In this document: positions 58,470 to 64,000 of the stretch, one piece after another
How the letters are laid out: each line of letters starts with the position of its first letter
Numbering within the stretch: the stretch's first letter is position 1
Assembly (NCBI GenBank): GCA_018398805.1
Contig: JAGFBZ010000569.1
Span: 321,001 to 385,000 of the forward strand
DNA from: Hirundichthys speculiger
Taxonomy: Eukaryota > Chordata > Actinopteri > Beloniformes > Exocoetidae
Reading direction: 5' to 3'
DNA length: 64,000 nt
The notes under the pieces: model-generated
Seen by the model: only the letters and a program-made list of their open reading frames with translations
What the model was told of the DNA's origin: nothing
Database searches by the model: none
Translations under genes and position numbers: made by a program

Positions 58470-59646
58470 CCTCAGTGGTCGGGAGAGGAACTGCAGCCTC
58501 TAGTGGTCAGTAGAGGAACTGCAGCTTCTAGCGGTCAATAGAGAAACTGTAGCCTCTAGTGGTCGGTAGAGGAACTGCAGCTTCTAGCGGTCAGTAGAGG
58601 AACTGCAGCCTCTAGTGGTCTGTAGAGGAACCGCAGCCTCTAGTGGTCAATAGAGAAACTATAGCCTCTAGTGGTCGGTAGAGGAACTGCAGCCTCTAGT
58701 GGTCTGTAGAGGAACTTTAGCCTCTAGTGGTCAATAGAGAAACTATAGCCTCTAGTGGTCGGTAGAGGAACTGCAGCCTCTAGTGGTTGGTAGAGGAACT
58801 TTAGCCTCTAGTGGTCAATAGAGAAACTATAGCCTCTAGTGGTCGGTAGAGGAACTGCAGCCTCTAGTGGTCGGTAGAGGAACTGCAGCTTCTAGCGGTC
58901 AATAGAGAAACTGCAGCCTCTAGTGGTCGGTAGAGGAACTGCAGCCTCTAGTGGTCGGTAGAGGAACCGCAGCCTTTAGCGGTCGGTAGAGGAACTGCAG
59001 CCTCTAGCGGTCGGTAGAGGAACTGCAGCCTCTAGCGGTCGGTAGAGGAACTGCAGCCTCTAGTGGTCGGTAGAGGAACTGCAGCCTCTAGTGGTCGGTA
59101 GAGGAACTTTAGCCTCTAGTGGTCAATAGAGAAACTATAGCCTCTAGTGGTCGGTAGAGGAACCGCAGCCTCTAGTGGTCTGTAGAGGAACTTTAGCCTC
59201 TAGTGGTCAATAGAGAAACTATAGCCTCTAGTGGTCGGTAGAGGAACTGCAGCCTCTAGTGGTCGGTAGAGGAACTGCAGCTTCTAGCGGTCAATAGAGA
59301 AACTGCAGCCTCTAGTGGTCGGTAGAGGAACTGCAGCCTCTAGTGGTCGGTAGAGGAACCGCAGCCTTTAGCGGTCGGTAGAGGAACTGCAGCCTCTAGC
59401 GGTCGGTAGAGGAACCGCAGCCTCTAGCGGTCGGTAGAGGAACTGCAGCCTCTAGTGGTCGGTAGAGGAACTGCAGCCTCTAGTGGTCGGTAGAGGAACT
59501 TTAGCCCCTAGTGGTCAGTAGAGGAACTGCAGCCTCTAGTGGTCGGTAGAGGAACTGCAGCCTCTAGTGGTCGGTAGAGGAACCGCAGCCTCTAGCGGTC
59601 GGTAGAGGAACTGCAGCCTCTAGCGGTCGGTAGAGGAACTGCAGTT
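58470..59646. repeat. 28-bp minisatellite sharing its core with the 43-bp array
   Basis: About 40 units of ctctagtggtcggtagagga + actgcagc, with ctttag, cttctagcgg and ctatag variants arranged in a repeating higher-order pattern (a block near 58740 recurs near 59100). Confidence 0.95.
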
Positions 59647-59797
59647 TTTAGTTTTTCTGGTTGTTGCTCCTTTAGAAAACACAGATGTGGTTCAGAAATA
59701 TTGTCCCAATTCTTATAGTTTTTTTATTTTCTATTGAACCAGATATTAAGAAAGTAAATTTCAAAAATAGTTTCTTGTGTTTGTTTCTGTCATTCAG

Positions 59798-59893
59798 AGA
59801 CCAGTGAGGTCACTCCTGAAGCGACCAATCAGAGAGCTGCAGAGCCGGTGGAAGCAGCGTGGTCTGAACCAGGGATGGAGGAGTCTGATTCAG
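59798..59893 (+). CDS. asph: asph cassette exon, acidic linker
   Basis: 96 nt after tctgtcattcag, donor gtctgt at 59894, phase 1. The reading starts ETSEVTPEATNQRAAEPVEA and ends WSEPGMEESDS. Composition (Glu, Pro, Thr, Ser) matches the disordered acidic linker between the membrane anchor and the TPR/hydroxylase region of ASPH. A 28-bp minisatellite ends about 150 bp upstream. I see no recognisable domain. Confidence 0.75.
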
Positions 59894-59899
59894 GTCTGT

Positions 59900-60960
59900 C
59901 GGCTGGTGGACGTTCAGGAGACGTTGAAGGTCCAGAACATGTTTGAAACAACCAGTTTAAATCAGTTTTTAAATACATTTGTGCTGCTGTTTTATGAAGA
60001 CGTGATGATCCTCTGGTCCAGGATTCTGGATCTCCATCCAGATGTTTTCAGTTTTCTGACTCGTAGCTTTTTAAATTGAAGATACTTAAATATTTAAATT
60101 GTCAGTGAAATAAATTAATATGCATTTAAAAGAATTCCTGAAATTATGTTGAATTAAAATGAATGAAGTTAAATTATTAATCTAAATAAGTTTGTTTATT
60201 TATATATTTTTTTAGCTATTGACAAAAATTAGAATTTCCTTTATTTAGAAAATTTCTTGAATTGCGTTACGTGGTTTTATTTTAATGCAAATAAATAAAT
60301 GTGGCATACGAAAATGAAAATCCTGATTGATAATTACTAAATAAAAGTAAATTAAATTAAAAGAAAATACCACTGGATTCTTAACTTTCCCTTTTTTCAC
60401 AATTTAAATTTAGATTTTTATGTACATAAAATTATATTGGTATATATTTAATGGGCTTTATTTTTACTCCTCTATATTGATTAAAAAGGTAATTAAATAA
60501 ACACAATTTTAACTGGTTTTAATCACGGTTTTCTCTTCTGGTTTCATTTTAAAGGTATTTATTAAATTGAACAAACTAAACAGAAAATGCTTCTGACTGA
60601 AATTACTCATTTAGCATAAATTATTTTGTCATGAAGGTGTTTCCACAGCAGTCAGGTGGGTTGTCTGGTCACATGACCAGACATCTCCAGGTCACATGAC
60701 CAGACATCTCCAGGTCACATGACCCGTCTCTTCTGTAGGAAATGTCTCTCTCTCTGCTGCTTGATTCAATCAACGCCATCTTTGATTTAAAGCAGGCTGT
60801 CGCTGCTGCTCGGTGTAGATGATCAGTGTGTTCAGGACAGATTTGTCTCCAGAGCAGCTTCTAATGAACGAACGAACGCTTCACCTGCTTCCTCTTCACC
60901 TGTGTGACCAGCTGACTTGTTGTCGTGACGACAGTAACGTTGTGGCTTCTGTGTGTGTCT
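59900..60960. other. Intron between two linker exons
   Basis: AT-rich to about 60650, then three copies of a 23-bp unit containing ggtcacatgaccagacatct at 60667-60725, then ordinary sequence. Confidence 0.5.
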
Positions 60961-60967
60961 GATTCAG

Positions 60968-61003
60968 TCTCTGGATCTCTGGATGTGGAGTCTGAAATCC
61001 AAG
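60968..61003 (+). CDS. asph: asph cassette exon (12 codons)
   Basis: 36 nt between gtctgattcag and gtcagt (61004), encoding VSGSLDVESEIQ in phase 1. The donor is a good consensus; the acceptor is preceded by only a modest pyrimidine tract. It continues the acidic linker. Support is splice sites and phase. Confidence 0.65.
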
Positions 61004-61417
61004 GTCAGTTTCTCTGGCTTCACGCGCTCGCCCCGCTGCCGTTAGCACGTTAGCACATTAGCACATTAGCGTATACGAGGCTGGCTGCATGCTGCACGTG
61101 CTCGTCCAGGTGTTTCTGTGGCGCTGGAGCTGGGCTACAGCACTGTCTGGTGTGAAGAAATTCTTTCAAAAATATAGAAAATTACTAAATGGAAAGTGAG
61201 TTTGGTGTTACGACCGTTCCCTTCAAAACAGCATCAGTTCTTCCACATACGTGAGTTGGTTCCAACAAACTCAGGTTTATATTCAGGTGCATCATCAACC
61301 GTTCAGACCAGACAGGTGCTGATGGGTTTCATCACTGTCATTTACTGAAACAGGAACAGCTGAGACGAGAGCTTGAACCAGACGAACCCTGACGCTTTCA
61401 CGTCACAGGTTAAACAC

Positions 61418-62558
61418 CAGCGCAGCAACGATGCAACGATACACCGACGCAACAACGATACACCGACGGAGTACCGATACACCAACGCAGCAACGATACA
61501 CCGACGCAACAACGATACACCGACGGAGTACCGATACACCAACGCAGCCACCAGCGCTGCAACAATACACCGACGCTGGCGATACACCGACTGACCGATG
61601 ATACACCGACGCAGCAACGATAGTCTGACGATACAGCGACGCAGCGGTGATACACCAACCCAATGACAATACACTGACGCAGCAACGATGCAACGATACA
61701 CAGACGCAACAACGATACACCGACGCAGCGACGATACACCGACGCAGCAACGATGCAACGATACACCGACGGAGTACCGATACACCAACGCAGCGGTGAT
61801 ACACCAACCCACCGACGATACACCGACGCAGCAACGATGCAACGATACACCGACGCAGCAACGATACACACGACAACAGACAACCGATACAACACGATAC
61901 ACCGACGGAGTACCGATACACCACCACGCAGCAACGATACCAACCAGCCACCAGCGCTGCAACAATACACCGACGCTGGCGATACACCGACTGACCGATG
62001 ATACACCGACGCAGCAACGACTATCCGACGCAGCAACAATACACCAATACACCGACGCAGCAACGATAGTCTGACGATACACCGACGCAGCGGTGATACA
62101 CCAACCCAACGACAATACACCGAAGCAGCAACAATACACCGACGCAGCAACGATGCAACGATACACCAACGCAACAACGATACACCGATGATACACCGAC
62201 GCAGCACGATACGACGAAACCAACCCGATACACCGACGCAGCAACGATACACCGACGCAGCAACGATACACACCGACGCAGCAACGATACACCGACGATA
62301 CACCGATGCAGCAACGATACACCGACGCAGCAACGATGCAACGATACACCGACGCAACAACGATACACCGACGCAGCAACGATAGTGCGACGCAGCAACA
62401 ATACACCGACGCAACAACAATACACCGACGCAGCAACGATAGTGCGACGCAACAACGATAGTCTGAAGATACACCGACGCAGCAACGATACACCGACGCA
62501 ACAACAATACACCGACGCAGCAACGATACACCGACGCAGCAACGATACTACCCGACGC
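61418..62558. repeat. 19-bp minisatellite
   Basis: About 60 units of GATACACCGACGCAGCAAC with ggagtacc and gatgcaac variants. Long frames on both strands are by-products. Confidence 0.95.
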
Positions 62559-62559
62559 A

Positions 62560-63060
62560 GCTTGTTTAACTCTTGACACGCCGCCTTCCCACAATGCTTT
62601 GCAGGGACACCACACCTCCTCACCATCGGTAGAAAATGAAAGGATCCGTTAATGTGCTGGACACCTGGAAGAACTGATGCTGTTTCATTGAGGTTTTTCT
62701 CCTGCTCTCTTCGTTTGGCATTGGAGGAAGTGAAGATTTAATAATCAAATGTTATATTTTTGAAAGCATTCTGTTTTCAGCATTTCTTCACAAGTCTTCT
62801 GACTACTGAGTCTTCCACTGATCTTCTCTGCTTTCTTTCACCTGTCTGATGCCAACTAAAGCACCTTCAGCCACAAACGCTGTTTCAGGGGTCTGAAAGT
62901 AGGAAATAACACTGCTTTTAAAAATGTGTCGGAACATTAAACGAATCACCAAAACAACGAAAGAAAGAAAGAAAGAATCGGGTGTAAAGCGATGATGAGC
63001 TTTGAAGGTTCCTCCAGCTTCAGCTCAGTGAGGAGCATTTAATCTCTCTGGTGTTTTGTC
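62560..63060. other. Intron before the last exon seen
   Basis: Ordinary sequence; a short gaaagaaagaaagaaag run at about 62959. A possible 24-nt exon here was not accepted. Confidence 0.45.
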
Positions 63061-63065
63061 TCCAG

Positions 63066-63110
63066 CTCCCGTCCCTTTGCCTCCGCTGGTAGAAGACAAC
63101 TTTGTTCCAG
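63066..63110 (+). CDS. asph: asph cassette exon (15 codons), last exon seen
   Basis: 45 nt between ttttgtctccag and gtgagt (63111), phase 1, encoding APVPLPPLVEDNFVP. Both splice sites are strong. The Pro-rich then acidic composition suits a luminal linker. The next asph exon is not found in the remaining 890 bp, which contain dispersed repeat and a purine tract. Confidence 0.74.
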
Positions 63111-63315
63111 GTGAGTTCACTTCAGACTGTTTTTGTTCCCATCTGTTGGGTTTACAGGCCTGCAACACCTGTCTGGGGGCGTGTCCTCCTTCAGCTGATA
63201 CCTGTTCATGGTGGAAGTACTTCTGCCCCCAGATGATCCCAGGAGGGGTAGCTGCCCCTGGCAGATTCAAAGATCAACAAATCCCATGCTGAGTTGGTAG
63301 GTAGCCAGAGGCCTG

Positions 63316-63540
63316 GACCTCTGAGGGAAGGAAGGAAGGAAGAAAGGAAGGGGGATAAGGAAGTAATGGAAAGAAGGAAGGAAGGATGGAAGGAAAGGAA
63401 GGAAGCTCCAGATTTTAACCTCCAGAGGAGACATCCCTGGACTCGGAGGCATCTGGGATGGAGCATCACCATGGGAATGTGGGTTGTACTAACCGAGGAG
63501 TACCACAAGGCTCTGGATGAGGACTTCTTCTTCTCTAATT
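63316..63540. repeat. GGAA tract plus segments shared with 2.9-3.4 kb
   Basis: ggaaggaaggaagg-type tract, then a segment containing gacatccctggactcggagg (partner at 3313-3361) and a segment containing gtaccacaaggctctgga (partner at 2872-2938). Confidence 0.6.
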
Positions 63541-64000
63541 ACGTTCCCACTCAGCGCCATCTGGTGTTTGTCATTACACATGACAAACAGCTTCCTGTTC
63601 TCGACCAGCGTTCCAGATCTTTTTTAAGAAAGTAATGTGCTCTGGACCAAAAAGGAAGCGGGTCCTCCAGGCTCCTCCGGGCTCCGTGATGGTCTGGGGT
63701 CTGTGTCGGCGGTTCCAGGGCAACATCTGCCGCCTCCAAGGCCACATCTGTTCCAGGGACGTCCGTGAATCCCTAAAGACAGGAACAAGCTGCTAAAGGC
63801 CGGGCTGGTAAAGGGGCGGGTCCAGCTTCTGGACGGGTCGACCTGCAGCAGACCAGGTGTCTCCACTGGAGGGCGCTGGAGAGACAACGAATGGGACAAA
63901 ATAAACACCTGAAACCCTTCAAGGCCTGAACTCCTTCGACGTGTTGTGAGAAGGAATGACAACATTACGGAATAACGGGATAAAAGAGCAACCTGAAGTA
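63541..64000. other. Window end, no gene recognised
   Basis: Open frames on both strands (63551-63965) have no recognised domain; no further asph exon of matching phase found. Confidence 0.4.

Larger units (their letters stand above)
12634..63110 (+). other. asph: asph gene, partial (promoter-proximal and middle exons; 3' end outside the window)
   Basis: Fifteen exons on the + strand fit one transcription unit. Every internal boundary splits a codon after its first base (phase 1), and every internal exon length is a multiple of three. The transmembrane exon, the ARAQEFRLNFSEVLQ cassette, the EF-hand-like exon and the junctate/humbug tail resemble mammalian ASPH in the same order. The locus is known to encode an ER/SR membrane hydroxylase of EGF-like domains plus non-enzymatic Ca2+-handling isoforms (junctin, junctate/humbug). 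The TPR and Fe(II)/2-oxoglutarate oxygenase exons are absent and should lie beyond base 64000. Orthology was inferred from remembered mammalian sequences, not from a search. Confidence 0.93.

Noticed and set aside
61342..62626. Frames of about 400 codons (Cys/Val/Arg-rich) on the - strand
   Set aside because: 19-bp minisatellite translation; several frames open simultaneously.
62605..62628. Possible 24-nt phase-1 exon (GTPHLLTI)
   Set aside because: Length and phase fit, but the acceptor tract is weak, the peptide is unlike the acidic linker and there is no homology; chance is likely in this much intron.

Overview
The window is vertebrate nuclear DNA, most likely from a ray-finned (teleost) fish. 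It has small phase-matched exons in very long introns, LINE tails and hAT-type repeats of fish type, and dense minisatellites. It has no prokaryotic features. The exact species cannot be read from the sequence.

One gene is recognisable on the + strand: the 5' and middle part of asph (aspartate beta-hydroxylase / junctin / junctate / humbug locus). It runs from a CpG-rich promoter and start codon at 12634 to at least 63110 and continues past the window. I could assign 15 exons by splice sites, reading phase and, for several, resemblance to mammalian ASPH as I remember it. They are: the N-terminal exon (12634-12673); two acidic exons (20137-20313, 20393-20449) in an unexpected place; the transmembrane exon (24604-24783); a 15-codon cassette (29373-29417); the EF-hand-like exon (37904-37972); the stop-containing junctate/humbug-type exon (43329-43567); four small cassettes (45854-45904, 45989-46036, 48726-48755, 48883-48903) leading to a long, highly charged stop-containing exon (53329-55002) in the position expected for a junctin-type tail; and four cassettes (57267-57320, 59798-59893, 60968-61003, 63066-63110) heading toward the catalytic isoform. 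The hydroxylase catalytic domain is not in the window. All internal junctions are phase 1, so almost any combination of exons stays in frame. The locus can end early (short ER Ca2+-handling proteins) or read on toward the enzyme.

Layout: 1-12.3 kb is upstream DNA with a 35-bp minisatellite, two tracts of degenerate telomere-like repeat, AT-rich repeat and LINE fragments. 12.3-12.7 kb is the promoter and exon 1. From 12.7 kb on, introns are packed with at least fifteen different tandem arrays. By adding my approximate coordinates these make up about half of the gene span. The largest are a 43-bp array of about 4.5 kb (38.3-42.8 kb), an AT-rich satellite of about 350-365 bp units (15.9-19.7 kb), a 17-bp array (50.6-53.25 kb) and a CAC/CAT array (29.5-32.1 kb). 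A TA-flanked palindromic DNA element (36185-37664) and hAT-like relics (49-50.2, 55.7-56.7 kb) also lie in introns.

Points most worth following: acidic exons upstream of the transmembrane exon; a probable GC-AG intron after the EF-hand exon; a repeat-coded charged terminal exon with apparent frame breaks; a telomere-like block bounded by a 16-bp direct duplication; and two unrelated-looking minisatellites that share one seed sequence present once at about 2.3 kb.
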